Part shown: piece after piece, positions 11,131 to 24,545 of the stretch
Position numbering within the stretch: position 1 is the first letter of the stretch
Layout: each line of letters opens with the position of its first letter
DNA from: Annona cherimola
Taxonomy: Eukaryota; Streptophyta; Magnoliopsida; Magnoliales; Annonaceae
DNA: 64,000 nucleotides
Assembly (NCBI GenBank): GCA_030490835.1
Contig: CM059971.1
Coordinates: 7,506,938 to 7,570,937, forward strand
Direction: 5' to 3'
The notes under the pieces: model-generated
What the model saw: only the letters and a program-made list of their open reading frames with translations
Databases searched by the model: none
What the model was told of the DNA's origin: nothing
Position numbers and translations under genes: made by a program

Positions 11131-12095
11131 TGTTTTTGTACGGTAGCAAAATTATAGAAATATCACAATTTTTTTAAAGAAAAAATTGATCTCTACCTGT
11201 AAAATTTGCCATAAATTGTGGCATATTTGAAAATGACAAAAATGTACTTGCAAATAAATAAAATTACATAATGCATGAAATCACATTTAAAATAAAATTT
11301 ATGATTTTTCTTCGTAAACTACTTTTATGTATATAGTTTTTTTTAAAATCAGTTTTGGGAGCATTTAATTCGTTTTTCAACTCTTAAAAAACTTGATTTA
11401 TGTATACGCATATCTAAAAAGGCTAAAATACTCATATGTTTAAAAATATAAAAAATATATATACATATTTAAAAATGGTACATTTTGGTTTATACGTTAA
11501 ATACATCTATATTAACAAGTTTACGATGAAAAAGTAAAAAAATATATATATTAAATAAAATTTTTGAGGTGGGTAAAATAATGGCTTACTTAGCCTAACT
11601 AACATGATAACTTCTCTGTTATACTTTTATTTGTTTTCAAGGGCATTTTTATCATTTTTAAAAGAAAATTTAACAAAAGTAATATGCTTATAATTTCAAA
11701 CACTCTGTGTTGGCTATATATAATTCTTTGAAATCTCATACTATGCCTTCAATTTGGCCTAAACTAGCCGATATATGTGCAAAAATTCCCTTTTAAATTT
11801 AATACAGTTTAAAAGGAATTTAATTATTCATGAGGAACAACAGAATTTGATATTTCACCATATCAATTGAATAAATTTTAATAAAAAAGTCCATCAAAAT
11901 GTGTTGAAATTTAAAGCCGTTAATCCAAATTCAACAAAGACTTTATTAATTAGATTGTATTAGAACCCACTACATTATTTTGAAGCACATTACTTTAGAA
12001 AGGTAAAGTGTGATGTAAGTTGACCCAAAAAAAAATGTGACGTTAAACTCTTTTTTTCATATTTACTGAAATATGTGTTTTTTCTTATTTGTTTA

Positions 12096-12413
12096 AGGTG
12101 TATTTGTTTACGCCTAAAATTTTTAAATAGTTTCAATATAAAACTTTTTACTTTGTATGATCGTCCTATTTTTAAATTATTTTTCACATTTTCTTATACA
12201 ACTATCATATATTTCAATTATTTATACATTACTACTATAAATTTAACTTATCTATTTTAACTATATTGTCTTTACTCCTTATCATTATTCCTATGTATTT
12301 ACTCCTTATCATTATTTCTATCATATTTTATCATTTTCCTTTTTTAAAAAAAAAAACTTTTACACTAAAATTCTTTCTTTTAAAAATTTTATTACTTCCC
12401 ATGCACACCTCGA
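12096..12413. mobile_element. M1 MITE relic
   Basis: GGTGTATTTGTTTACGCC start with the M1 order of words (TACAACTATCATAT, AACTTATCTATTTTAAC, TTATCATTATTCCTAT) and a TTTTATTACTTCCCATGCAC end. An internal 28-bp stretch containing TTTACTCCTTATCATTATT is doubled. Counterpart in copy B: 43190-43452. Confidence 0.5.
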
Positions 12414-14520
12414 TTTCTTAAACCTTCACAGGAGATATGGCATGACAGTTAAGGATGTAAATGGTTGAACTTGCATTTCCTCTTTCAAAGACGTATGGAA
12501 ATTTAATGGACGTATCCAACAACATAAAAGGAAACAAATTCCCAATTACTACTTGTTGGTCAAGTATTGTTTACCGAAAATGTTCAAAAAATAAAAGAAA
12601 AAACTTCTAACTATACGTCCGCATATATAAATCAATTAATTTTTTTGAGGAAAATAAATCAATTAATTCAGTTTTGAAGAGGAAGAATTTGAAAATGTGT
12701 ATAACTTATTTAGAGTACAAATAGATAAGAGAAATGATTTTATCAGCCTCGGCTAAGTAATGACCCATCTTAAAAAACTCATTTAAAAACTATTTTTTAC
12801 TTTTTTGTACACTTTTTTTTATCTAAGTATACTTAATATATAACCAAATTTTATCATTTTTGGATATATATATATATATTAGATTTTTAAATACAGGCTT
12901 ACCCCCGTGTTTAAAAATCTAAAAAATATATATAAATATATCAAAAATTACAAAACTTAATTTATGTATTAAATACATCTATATGATATAGAAGTTCATA
13001 GGGAAAAAGAAAAAAATTTAAATGAATTTTTTTATATGAGCTAAGTAAGCTATTATGTAGCTCGAGCTAACAAGATCATCAAGTAATATATTTATTTAAA
13101 AATTAAAATTCATAGTTTATAATAACATTAATAACAAAAGCCTATCAAGTACAAAAATTTTAGAAAATTCTAAAGTTTAAAACGCATTAGAAGGATACAA
13201 ATTCGCATTTACTATTAGTTGTTCAAGTATTGTTTCTTGAAAATTTTCAAAAACAAAAGAAAAAACTTGTGACTGCATATATAAATCAATCGATTTAGTT
13301 GTGAAGAGGAAAAATTGGAAAATGTGTATAACTTATTTAGAATACAAATAAATAAGAGAAATAATTATGCCACCCAAGCTATCCAAACTCAAAAAACCTA
13401 TTTAAAACTAGTTTTTGCTTTTTTCATAAACTTACTTGTCTAAGTGATTTAATATATAAATCAAGTTTTACCATTTTTAGATAGATGTATATATATATTT
13501 AAGATTTTTAAATACTGGGGTATTTTAAGCCTCCCCAATATGTTTAAAAATATTTACACATATCAAAAAATGATAAAACTTAGTTTATATATTGATACAT
13601 CTATATTAAGAAGTTTATTGGAAAAAAGCGAAAAAAAAATTTAAATGGATTTTTTTATATGGGCTAAGTAAGCCATTATATAGCTCAGACTATAATATAT
13701 TTTATTTAAAAACTAAAGTCAACTCCTATCATAGTTTGTCATAAAATTTTATTAAATAAAATTAATAACAAAAGGGGATTAAGTACAAAAATTTTAAAAA
13801 GATTTTTAAATATACTCTCAAAGTTTGATCTTACTTTCTTATATGCTCATGAAATTTCAAAAGAGAAATGATTTTGTTAGTTTGAGCTCAGTAATAACTT
13901 ACTTAATCTGCGTCAAAATTTTGGCTTAAAATTTTTTTCTTTTTCTTCGTACAATTGTTTATCTAAATATATTCAATAGATAAACCACGTTTTACCTTTT
14001 TAGATATATATTTTTTAAGCTTTTTAAAATAGCTAAAATACTCTTATATTTAAAATTTTAATATATATATATATACATATTACTTTGGACCATATTACTT
14101 TCAAAAGTTAAAAGCACGGAGAAATTACTTTTTATACTCACAACATTTATACCTAATTCATAATATACCCACAAATGTTTCACAAATTTTCTTGTGTCTA
14201 TAACATTTCACCTTAAATTTTTATTATAGCTATATCGTTAACACAATTATTATCTATCTTATTGAAAAAATAATTGTATTCTTTTAAAATTTTTGCATTA
14301 AATTAATTCAACCTAAAGATGACTCTTAAATTATTTAATATAACATATTAATAATTTACTATCATTAATTGAATTATGTTAACGTTAAATTGTCTTAATT
14401 AAAAAATTTTGAATGAGCAAAATTATCTTTTTAATAAGATAGATAATTGTTGTACTGACGAAATGAGACGTTCTTTCAATTTTCTTACAACATTCTACAA
14501 ACATCGTAACAGTATCACTT

Positions 14521-14815
14521 GCTTATCTACGGCGCACTCTACTGCTCCATCCATATCAATTAATTAAAGGATATCAATTACCGTCAACCGCAAATTGACG
14601 AATTGATATTCAAAAGTAAAGTTTGCCGGCCAAACAGAAGCGTAATATCATAGATAAATAGATGAACCGATGAACCAGAAGTTGTAGCGTATAACTTTTA
14701 ACAATGACAAAAACATCCTTGCAAATAGGTAAAATTACATAATGCAAGACATTACCTTTTCGATTATGTTTTTATTTTATACAAATATAACTCACGGTAA
14801 ATAGATCCAATAAAA
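14521..14815. repeat. partial third copy of the upstream-flank start
   Basis: GGCGCACTCTACTGCTCC, CGTCAACCGCAAATTGACG and GTTTGCCGGCCAAACAG repeat the landmarks seen at 8683 and 36980. After an internal gap it continues with the TTGTAGCGTATAACTTTT stretch found at about 37700 in copy B but missing from copy A. This shows that copy B has the older, fuller structure. Confidence 0.65.
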
Positions 14816-15012
14816 TTAATAACAAAAACCGATTGAATACAAAAATTATATGGTAAAATTTATTTCAAATGAATTTTAGATTGATTTAGACTTAAATGGT
14901 GATTTATAATTTACTAAATCTCTTGAATATTCTCTCATTAATTTATAGTATATTACTGTATTTTCTGTGTTTATCTTAGCTTACCTATCTTTTTCATCAA
15001 GAGTCGATCATT

Positions 15013-16000
15013 AAAAGGATGGTACCTTGCTGGGACAAGTAAATAGGATGAAAGAATTCACCATTTAGACCTTTTGATTTATTTTTGGGATAGATACTGA
15101 TGTATATAAATTTTTAAAAATTTGGATACGTATGTATATTAACCTCCTTGAATATACTTAGATTAGCAATGGAGTAAATGAGTAGCCTATGACGACCATT
15201 GCACTAAGACATCTACTTAGTTAACAAGGCATTATAGAATCCATTGTAAGAATTTTTATGTCTACCATGTCCACATGAATAATGGGTGTACAAGAGAACT
15301 AAAAAGGAATATAATGTACAAATCTTAACATCCTGCGCTAACAGAATTTGCATATTGGCCTTTTAAAGGGGAAATTGTTGCTTTAGCTCCATAAGTACTT
15401 TGTTTAATAAAAAGTTAAGCATTATGGTATTATTTGCTCGATTTTGTAAAAAACGGCTGCAATATTCCCTTTGACCCATGTTCACGATGATGAATTTTCG
15501 ATTGTGTAGTTGACGTGCAAAAGAAAAGTGCTTTCTTACAATCTTGAAACTCAAAAAATGACAAAAGCTTGCATAAGTCCATACGTAGGCTCTTATTACA
15601 CTTACAAGGCCCTTCCTTTCCCTTTCTTATATGTCAACCAGTGTGAAATAGCAGCTACAACGATGGGGACAGAAAACCAAGTAATCCATTCTCGGATGGA
15701 CCAGAATTCTGATACTGCTGTCTGTAATTTATTTTTTATTCTTCCTTTTAGACTTAATCAAAAATTAGGTAATTATTGATGTTGACGTCAGTAAGGGCAA
15801 GAGAAATGAATGCGTATGGGAATGCTTTATCTTTAGTAACATCATAAAGAATTATATGCTCATCAACTCATCTTATGGATTTCATTAAAAACGCACAACG
15901 AGAATTTATCACCTACGCTCTTCCAAATTCATTATAATACAAGGCTTGAACATTATTAGATTAACTAGAAAAAGATGAAAAACATCACAACCATTACAGC
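15013..16000. repeat. shared RLP downstream flank, RLP2 copy
   Basis: From ACCTTGCTGGGACAAGTAAA onward the sequence matches 32747-33250 downstream of RLP3, with an extra segment here (about 15113-15780). It includes the stretch just after the stop codon, so part of it is probably former 3' untranslated region. The small open frames in it are not conserved between the copies. Confidence 0.6.
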
Positions 16001-16014
16001 ACACGTATAAATAG

Positions 16015-19000
16015 CTACAAAAAATACGAAAAACATGAAAAACATAATCTGTCAATAAAAATGAAGAACACCCTTCTCCCTTTCCTCCCCAGTGCCAGAA
16101 TCCAAAAGAACATTCCAAAGCACACACCATGGCCAACTCCAAATGCAATCCACATCAAGTCCAGCTCACTCTCTTCATCATTTGATTGAGTTGCTGGGGG
16201 CATTGCAACTGCATCTTGCTTGCACTTTCTTGACAATGGCAAACCACACAATTTTGAATTCCCCAAGAAAGAATCATTTTGAAAGGTGTCAAATTGCCTA
16301 CCTTGTGGTATTTTTCCAGTGAGCTAGTTTTGTGACAGATTCAACACTGCCAAGAATGATAGCTCAGTCAGTTGCCATGAAATCTTTCCAAACAAACTGC
16401 TAATTGAAAGATCTAGTGATTTGAGATCCCTGAGGTTCTGAAGTGATGTAGGAATTTCACCTTGGAAATAGTTATGTGACAAGTTAAGCAAACAAAGTGC
16501 CTTGAGCTCCCCAATTGAAGTTGGGATGTTACCCTGAAGTTGGTTGTGTGAGAAATCCACCACGGTGACTGCCATGAGGATCTTTACAAATTCAATTTTT
16601 GTCCCCTTTCAAACCAGCAAAACTTGGTCTTGATAATAATTTGAGGAATTTGCAATAAGAAATTTTGACGCTGAGCCACCATCTTTCATCGTCTTTCATG
16701 TTGAAAATAAATTTGATGGTAAACTACCACTGAAGTTGTTGAATGAGACGTCAATGATTTGCAGCTGTGGAAAGAATTCTCGATTTTTCCGTGGAACTCT
16801 AATGGAGCAAAAGAAGTTGTTTGATCTCAAGACAAGAACATGTAAATTTGATAAATTTCCTAATTGTGAAGGGAATTCATCATATATTTGATTATTTCTA
16901 AGGTTCAAGACCTTCAACATCTGACAATTTTTCAATGACCTTGGCATTCGCCCCTCCAAGTGATTATGACTAAGATCAAGTGTCTCTAGTGCACAACCAA
17001 CTTTGAATGTTTGGATTAATGGACCATAAAAAGAATTTTTGCCCAAATTTAAGAATTTTAAGAATCGGTTATTGGTTTTGCCTAAGCATTAGGGAATCAA
17101 ACCAGTGAATTTGTTGTTTGACAAATCAAGAACTTCAAGGAATTTTGCATCACAAATCAGAGAGGGCACTTCTCCATCGAGTTTATTGTTTGCAATTGAA
17201 AAGAAAGTGGATGATGCTGGAGGCACAGGAATATGGCCTTTCAACAAGTTTGAGTTGAGGTCGAAATATTGCATCGAGGTTAAGAAGAGATGGGGCAAGA
17301 GTCCTTCTAATCCCTCTAAAGAATTATGAGAGAGATTCAAATAATGCATACTCCTGTTTCTGACCTTCCATATCCATTGTGGAATTTGACCATGAATTCT
17401 GTTCCACGAGAGGTCACGATATTTAATCTCTTCCTGATTTCTCAGCATATTTGGGAAGTTGCTCATATTGCATGATCCTAAGGCCAAAAGCGATAGTCAA
17501 GGAAAGGACGGTGACATTAAATTGCTTTGAGGGTTAGTTGTAATTGTTAGGTTGTTATTTGAAAGATCAAGCATTTCTAGGTTCTTGAGGTTTTGGAAGG
17601 AGCCTAGGTCCACGACACCATTGAAATTATTAGAGTACAGGTCAAGATACTGAAGCTCAGTTAGTTCAAAAATCCAAATTGAAATTGGCCCTTGAAAGTT
17701 GCTGTTGGAGAGATCTAAATCCATGAGTTGGCTAAGGTTGACACTTGGCTTAGTGATGGACATTGAACTATTTTTGGTGTTGATGATGGCTAAGAAATTG
17801 TTGGATGAAAGATCAAGCTGTTTTAGGTTTTGGAAGGAGCCTAGGTCCACGACACCATTGAATTATTAGAGTACAGTTGGAGATACTGAAGCTTAGTTAG
17901 TTCAAAAATCCAAATTGGAATTAGCCCTTGAAAGTTGTTGTTGGAGAGACCTAAATCCATGAGTTGGTTGAGGTTGACACTTGACTGAGTGATGGACGTT
18001 GAATTGTTTCTGGTGTTGATGATGGCTGAGAAGTTGTTAAATGAAAGTTGAAGTACTTTTAGGTTCTTGAGATTTTGGAAGGAGCCTAGGTCCACGACAC
18101 CATTGAAATGGTTTGATGATAGGGATACCGAACCTTAGTTAAAGTAAAAATCAGGGATGAGATTGACCTTTGAAAATTATTATATGAGAGACCAAGAATA
18201 ACAAGTTGGCTCAAGTTTGCGAATGATTGAGGTATTGGACCTACTAGGTTGCATCCTCTTATTCCTAAGTAAGTTAAGGATTTAAAATTTAGCGGAATTT
18301 CTGCCAAATTGCCATGAAATTTTGTTTGTGACATTTTCAACTCCTAGATAGTACTATTTATTGAAAATTTTGGGAAATCAGCTGTCAAGAATTGATCGTC
18401 AGAAATGTCAAGCAATTGTAAGTTTAGCCAATTGAAAACACTAATTTATGGTGCAAGTCACAGGCTGAGAGACTCAAGGAGGTTAAAGAAGTGAGATTAT
18501 GTATAAATTCTAGCACTAGAGATGAAAGATGGTAATAGCTGAGGTCTAGCAGAATAAGAGAATGAAGTTGGAAAAATGAAGGATGAATCCTTCCAGAAAG
18601 ACTACGATCAGACAAGCATAGTTTGTGGAGATTAGGAAGTGCATACGCCAAGATTTGGTTCCATTGGCTGGCCATTGCTGACAAGTTTGCAGAGTCAAGA
18701 AAGAGTTCTCTTAAGATTGAAAGATTTCTGAAGAGTTGTTCCACGCCAGAGTTAGACCTCTCAAGGTAAAGATTTTCATATACAGATTTAGAGTCATTGT
18801 AATACACATTGTGAGAAAGGTCCAAAGAAACTAACCTAGTCAAGTGGAAGATATCCAATGGAATTTGGCCGTAGAAATGGTTGGAGCGGAGATGGCGATG
18901 GAGATGGGTGAAGTTGCTGAGTTGTGTAAACCCAAAAGGGATTGGAGATCCAATAAACTGATAATAATTAGAGAGATCAAGTCTCTCTAGGCTCCGAAGT

Positions 19001-19385
19001 TGGTAGAGACTTTGGAAATCGAGGAGACCACCGATGTAGAGCCTAGAAAGGTTGAGGCTAATGACATGACCAATGAAAGGATTACAATGGATTCCTTACC
19101 AAGAACAACAATCTGGATCATTCACATTTCAAGACAAGAGATTAGCATCACTGTGACTGGAGTCAAAGCCACGCTTCAATTGGAGCAAAGCAGAAAAGTG
19201 CTGATGGATGCAGATTTGGTGAGGTGGACGATGCATGGATGACAAGGGCTTGTAGTTGTAGGTGGGGGCATTAGTATTAAGAACAACAACAGTACTAGTA
19301 GTGGAGACGGAGGGAGATGGAAAGAGGATTAGTTGGAAGAGGAGAGAGAGTAAGAAAGAGAAGAGAAGCTTAAAAAATAGAGCAA
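16015..19385 (-). pseudogene. RLP2: LRR receptor-like protein pseudogene
   Basis: Same family as RLP3. The C-terminal part is recognisable: an LRR C-cap with GNSKLCGLPLSRKC, a single membrane segment (WIAFGVGHGVCFGMFFWILAL, about 16080-16145) and a short basic tail ending at 16015. From about 17850 down to 16015 one frame runs through the LRRs but is cut by stops at 17497-17499 (TGA for Arg), 17089-17091 (TAA for Gln), 16696-16698 (TGA for Trp) and 16324-16326 (TAG for Gln). Upstream, a 1-bp deletion near 17863 and a 4-bp deletion near 18126 shift frame. LRR N-cap sequence is present up to the signal-peptide region, where homology stops at about 19385, so the start codon and promoter are missing. 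It carries two copies of the 82-residue LRR block. Not functional. Confidence 0.9.
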
Positions 19386-19474
19386 GAATAAATCATATGT
19401 TAATTTGTTATCATTTGGTCAGTGATTTATATTAACCCTATCATACCAAATTATTTTCAATCAATTTAACTTTT

Positions 19475-20797
19475 TGTAACATCCTATCGACAAAGTCAAC
19501 GACCCCTTTAAAATACAAGATCGATGATAATGGGAGAACATACACAGGTACAATAATAGAATTCATTAAGTCATCATAAACCAGGGTTTTACTAATTTCA
19601 AATTAAACTAGATCCAAATAATTAAATTTTATAAAATACATACTTCACGTCTCTACTAATCACTCTTTAAAATTAAAATAGATAATTATAATATGGATTT
19701 ATCAAGGCCTAGCCTCATCTAGTACACCATCCCTATGTTAGGTTACGTTTGGTAATGTGAAAAAGTACGAGATTGTGGGAAACGAAAAATAGAATATTTT
19801 GAAAATTATATGATCGATAAAAAAATAATAGGGATAGAGTTGGAATAAATAGGTTTGATGGATGTAGTTGGTAGAAAAAATGATTGAAATATAGGGGTAA
19901 AAGTGGAAAAATGTGATGATGCGTGGAGTTAATAGGTGCCTTGAGAAATGTGCTACCAAAATTTCCCATAATTTCCCATTTCTCCTTGTTACTAAACGTC
20001 CCCTTGGTTTCCTCTCGTATATCCGTTATCTAAAAAAATAACAATAATAGGATGAATCAGGGAAAACTTAGTAAGTAGAGTATATAAACATAAACTAACA
20101 AAACTTGAGTAAATTATATGCATAAGGGTTGACGAAACATAGATTAAATCACATATTCAAATCAATTTTAAATTCATATGGAATATATGTTGATGCCAAA
20201 GCATATATCAATGCATCATACAAATGTCGCTTCTCTAATCCATCCAACAAGGTCTTAAATCCAATGGGAGGTTCGGTATCTTGTCCTGTGATCCAACCTG
20301 CTGTACAACTTCGGTTGCCATCATTATATCCCAGCATGATTGGCCAACCTTGCAGAATACGGATAGATCAAGAAATACCTTTATCCAAAACGGAAGTGTA
20401 ACTGATATCTTACTAAGCACATCACACAGTCGCAATCACCCACACCATATTACGAGAACGGCTGTAGTCTCAACCGTTATGTCGAGGACTACTTGTCCCA
20501 CGGACTGAGTCACAACATATATTATGCAAATCATAATGGTCAAACAAATCAGGTTTGTAGCCCACCAATCAAATAGATAAGTATGAATCAATGTCACCCA
20601 GGCTACAACATCTCGATCCTTGGTCAGGATGTCAGGATTTGCCAATAATCATCATGAATGGTCCAACACCAACACTTCACAAATCCACAACTACTGTCAT
20701 GGCTCATGAATATGCCAGCATATCAAGCAACATATGCTAATGTTAAAATGCAAAAAGCTAACATAAATAAAAAGCTAAACTTGACATCATAATAAAT
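19475..20797 (-). mobile_element. R repeat, copy iii (5'-truncated, LTR-type)
   Basis: Read on the minus strand it matches 49840-50906: TTTATTATGATG near its start, a GGACCAT..ATTGGCA stretch, TGACATTGATTCA, CATAACGGTT, and a 3' end TTGACTTTGTCGATAGGATG followed by TTACA at 19475. The shared abrupt end in GTTACA marks a retroelement terminus. The M2 MITE at 19741-20003 is inserted in it. Its 5' end abuts the RLP4 scrap. No coding frame. Confidence 0.6.
19741..20003. mobile_element. M2 MITE
   Basis: The inverted ends match: ACGTTTGGTAA at 19745-19755 and TTACTAAACGT at 19989-19999, with G-rich/C-rich outer bases. The interior has the GATTGAAATATAGGGGTAAAA stretch shared with copies at 10884 and 41945. 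Size and ends suggest a hAT-type MITE, but no clean target duplication was seen. Confidence 0.65.
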
Positions 20798-20809
20798 CAT
20801 AATTGAGCC

Positions 20810-21104
20810 CTGAAAATTATTATATGAGAGATCAAGAGTAACAAGTTGGCTCAAGTTTGCGAATGATTGAGATACTTGACCTACTAGGTTGCATTCACTT
20901 ATGCTCAAGGAAGTTAAAGATTTAAAATTTTGTGGAATGTCTGCCAAATTGCCATGAAATTTTGTCCGTGACATTACCAACTCCTAGATAGTACTATTTA
21001 TTGAAAAATTTGGAAAATCAACTATCAAGAATTGATTGTCAAAAATGTCAAGGAATTGTCACTTTGGTCAATTAAAAACACTCGTTGAGAATTTGTCGCA
21101 CAAG
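20810..21104 (-). pseudogene. RLP4: 295-bp fragment of the RLP family
   Basis: The minus strand encodes LRR text such as NFKSLTSLSISECNLVGQ and SQLVTLDLSYNNFQGS, closest to RLP3 at about 35425-35725 (both share ISECNLVG, where RLP1 and RLP2 read IRGCNLVG). It represents about four LRRs from the middle of the receptor. Both ends break into unrelated DNA; one side is the R repeat. It has no start, signal peptide or membrane segment. Confidence 0.82.
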
Positions 21105-22014
21105 TAATATGATGAATGATTTGAATCAAATCAAAAATCAACAAACTCTTGAGTTTTTGAAAAGTCAAGATACGTTTGACCAAAATAATGTTGAGATTTA
21201 CACCATTTCAATTAAGAAAATAAATCTAAGAAATTCAAGCTATGAATGGAAGATCCAAGCTATTATGGTGATCAAGTGTCTTAAACAATAGTGGGATTAG
21301 GCAAAAATCAAGGCCAAGACAAAGATAAATCAAGATGTAAATCAATGGTGGAGAAGAGAAGCTACAGCTGCCCCACAGCTGTTCACAGTTGGGCCTAGCT
21401 GGGAAGAAGTTGCTAAAAATCCCTCCTCTTCATTTCATTTTACAAAAACCCATCTTGCAATTTCTACAGCCCATAAGAGTATAAATTGGCCTCTCCTCCA
21501 CCCATTTAGGAGATGCTTGAAAACCCCAGAAAATTCCAATAGTTGGAAGCCATTTTTATCCCAAAAAATCACAGCAACTGAGAGTCGTTTCACCTCAAAA
21601 AATAAAAATAAATAAAAAATAAATAAAAAATCAAGAAGCACGCATGTCAGGCCATCATTTAAAACTAATAATAATAATAATAATACTAATAATACAGGCC
21701 ATCTCATCTGTTCTTTGCTCGCATTTCAACGCCCTTTGCATTATTTTGCTTTAAAAAAATCATTTAATTCATTTAGCCCTGTCAAAAAAAATATATACTT
21801 TTCACATTGCGTCCGGTCCACTCTAGCATAACGTCCAACACTTCATTTTTTTTAAAAAAATAAAAAAAGAAAACCACCCTTGCATTCAGCGTCTTGCATC
21901 TGTATAATTTTTTAGCCAATCGTTAAAATAAAATAAAAAAAAACACCCTTGCATTTTCAAACGGTGCATCAGCCAATCGTTAAAATCATTTCGTTTCACT
22001 TTTCGCCGTTGATT

Positions 22015-22094
<80 letters not shown>

Positions 22095-24329
22095 ATCATG
22101 CATACCCATTCTTACGAAATTTTATTTTAAATCATGCCTTTAGACTGTTATGCACGAGCTGCAGCATAAAAAAAATAACACATTTTGAAAAAACTACAAA
22201 ATTATTATAAAATTTTGTTGTTTCGCACAAAAAAATAGCGTTACTATTTTAGCTCTTTTGAGATATACCTCAAATACAGACTTAAGTGAATAGATCCTCA
22301 TGTCAAGCTTACTAAGTTAGTGTCTCGAAAAAAGCCGAGAGAATAAGTTCCCGCTATGCCTCTCCACCCCTCCTGAGCTTTTATGTGAAAAATATATATT
22401 ACTTTATACTTTTAGGGCTAATATCATTAGAGAAAAACAAAATTATATTCACATTTCTGATCTTGAACCCGTTCTTCTACACCATTTGCTTTTTATTTTA
22501 AGTGATCTGCATCATGCTAACCTATTGACTTGCATCTCATATTTAAGTATTTTTATAGGTATGTTTTATTTAATTTTGTGTGGACATGCATCACGTTTAA
22601 TTTATGTACCGGCATTATATCCATTTTCATTTATTTGCACTTTTATTTTATTTCTTATTTCATTTTAGGCCCATAGGTTGGCTTATCGTAGTGTTCAATT
22701 GGTCAGGTTCTACACATCCATGATCATTTGCTCTCAGTTACAAATAGTGCAAAAAATATTTTTTTTTTGTTTTTAAAAAATTTATATGACTATTAAATTA
22801 CTGTATTTAATCTATAAAATAAGTTTATTATTTTTAGTTGGAAAATCTTCAAATATATCATTGAATTTTCACCTTATTCCTCTTATACCCATAGATTTCC
22901 AAAATTTCTTATACATTAACAAATTATCTTCAAAATTTCCTCTCATACCTATACTGGTATTCTCAGTTAGCTACATTTAAGTTTTTGAACTGTCGAAATT
23001 TTTAATTTTTTTCAAAATACCAAAATTACCCACTGCATGCACTTATGATTTTTGCATTTTATTAGAGCACTTCTCCATCTTAGAATTTTTAGCGCATTGT
23101 TGTTGCTTCGTCATCTTCACCTTTTCTGTTTGGTCTATATTGTTAAGATAAAATTATATGATAGTTTAAGGAATAAACAAAGAACTGCATGTGATGCATT
23201 GCATTTCACTGTCAGAGCATTATAACATATCATCGTCTTTTCTAATTGCACTTAGAGGACAACCATCACATGACTAATCACAGACTTAAATCTGACTTCT
23301 TATCCAAGAAATGGCAACAACACCATTCATCGTCTCTAGCGTTGGATTAAATCGAAAAGCTACGGTGACACTAGTCATAATTGAATGGTGAAGCCAAACA
23401 AAACAGCTACAGCCTCGATGATCATCAATTAGAAAATTCGGAAGCAACTTTCTTCTTCATATCTGGCTATTTGCATATGCAGAACCGCTGCCGACAAGCA
23501 AGGATTCACCAATAACTTTAGCAATCCTAATTAAAACACCCTGCATCAGTGTCATCTGCATCATTAATTTTTATCTCAGTACAGCAACTTGTCTTCTTTG
23601 ATAGCTATAAACCAAAACGGTAGCTTCACAACCACATCTCCTGTTCAGTTGTCAATAGAGGCAAACCATTGCCCACTCCTCCATTATCTCTAAATTCTAA
23701 ATTCATATGAGCAAAAAACTAACAAAAAAGTTAAAAACCTTTCGCACCGATGAGAGTAAATTCACCTTAACTCTTACAAATTTCGATTCTAATTCTACGT
23801 ATACCCATGCTGTTAAGGATTCATCAAAAGAATCATTAAACCCTGTGAAATGATGAATATGTCATCCTTAATTATAATTTTATAGCTAAAATTCATATTA
23901 TAATGAATATTTAGTAATTCAATATCTATAAAATAATATATTCTTTGAATATGAATTTTTAATTTTAAGCAAAATAGCTTAAAATTATATTAAGAATTGG
24001 GCATATTCATTATTTTACAGTGGGGTTAATGGCTCATTTAATTTATTCCTAACTGCATGAGCATATATGGAATTACAATGAAAAAATTCCTAAGTATTTG
24101 AAATATTTTTGAAGGTTTGTGAGTATCATAGAATTGTGGATAAAATTTATGAGTATATGTGAAATTTGCCCTTTTGATTGTAAAAAAATTAGAAGTTTTA
24201 ATACATCCTGGGCACCCTCAAGGACAAAAAATAAAAAGAATAAAAAGAAAATTACAATAAATATACGAGAGAATCTCTCAATACCTTGCTTGAATTTTTA
24301 GAGATAAATTTGTATTCTTTCGAATGTGT
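21105..24329. other. gene-free interval with LTR-like and simple-repeat patches
   Basis: No gene is supported. At 21300-21720 a stretch with a GTATAAATTGG TATA-like site, a pyrimidine-rich segment and A-rich words looks like part of an old LTR, but no second copy or ends were found. At about 23200-23660 the sequence is less AT-rich and contains nothing recognisable. The rest is AT-rich. Confidence 0.35.
22019..22090. repeat. (AT)36 microsatellite
   Basis: 72 bp of uninterrupted AT dinucleotides. The open frame across it, full of Tyr-Ile pairs, is an artefact. Confidence 0.97.
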
Positions 24330-24459
24330 ATTCAATAAATATAGAATAAATAGGCTTCTTAAATTTTTGTATAATAATCCATGCTTCTGGTACTTAAATT
24401 TTATGATTATTATGTAAAGCACATTCAGATGTGCACATATGATTAATTTGAGAAGTTTT

Positions 24460-24545
24460 TAGAAGGAAAATGCATGACTAATTTGAGAAGTTTTTAGAAG
24501 GGAAATGCATATGATTAATTTGAAAAAATTTTAGAAGAGAAATAT
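24460..24545. repeat. short tandem repeat, ~41 bp, three diverged copies
   Basis: A unit built on AATTTGAGAAGTTTTTAGAAG and a following AAATGCAT repeats in tandem inside the R repeat. The other R copy has a single, more diverged version near 47490. Confidence 0.6.

Larger units (their letters stand above)
8525..14458. repeat. segmental duplication, copy A (RLP upstream flank)
   Basis: Gene-free DNA that matches 36745-45519 in the same order and orientation. The shared landmarks are a GGATGGATG-rich start followed by an ACCGATAATGTAACCATT stretch, GGCGCACTCTACTACTCC, an AGGTAGGATTTTAAATTGG site, paired S repeats, M2 and M1 MITEs, and the closing GATAGATAATTGTTG. Copy A lacks about 2.5 kb found in copy B (roughly 37700-40250), joined near 9070-9120. 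It begins right outside the MULE, so it was the ancestral upstream flank of RLP1. No gene is seen in it. Confidence 0.8.

Noticed and set aside
22019..22090. Small membrane-protein-like frame full of Tyr-Ile
   Set aside because: It is translation of an AT dinucleotide run.
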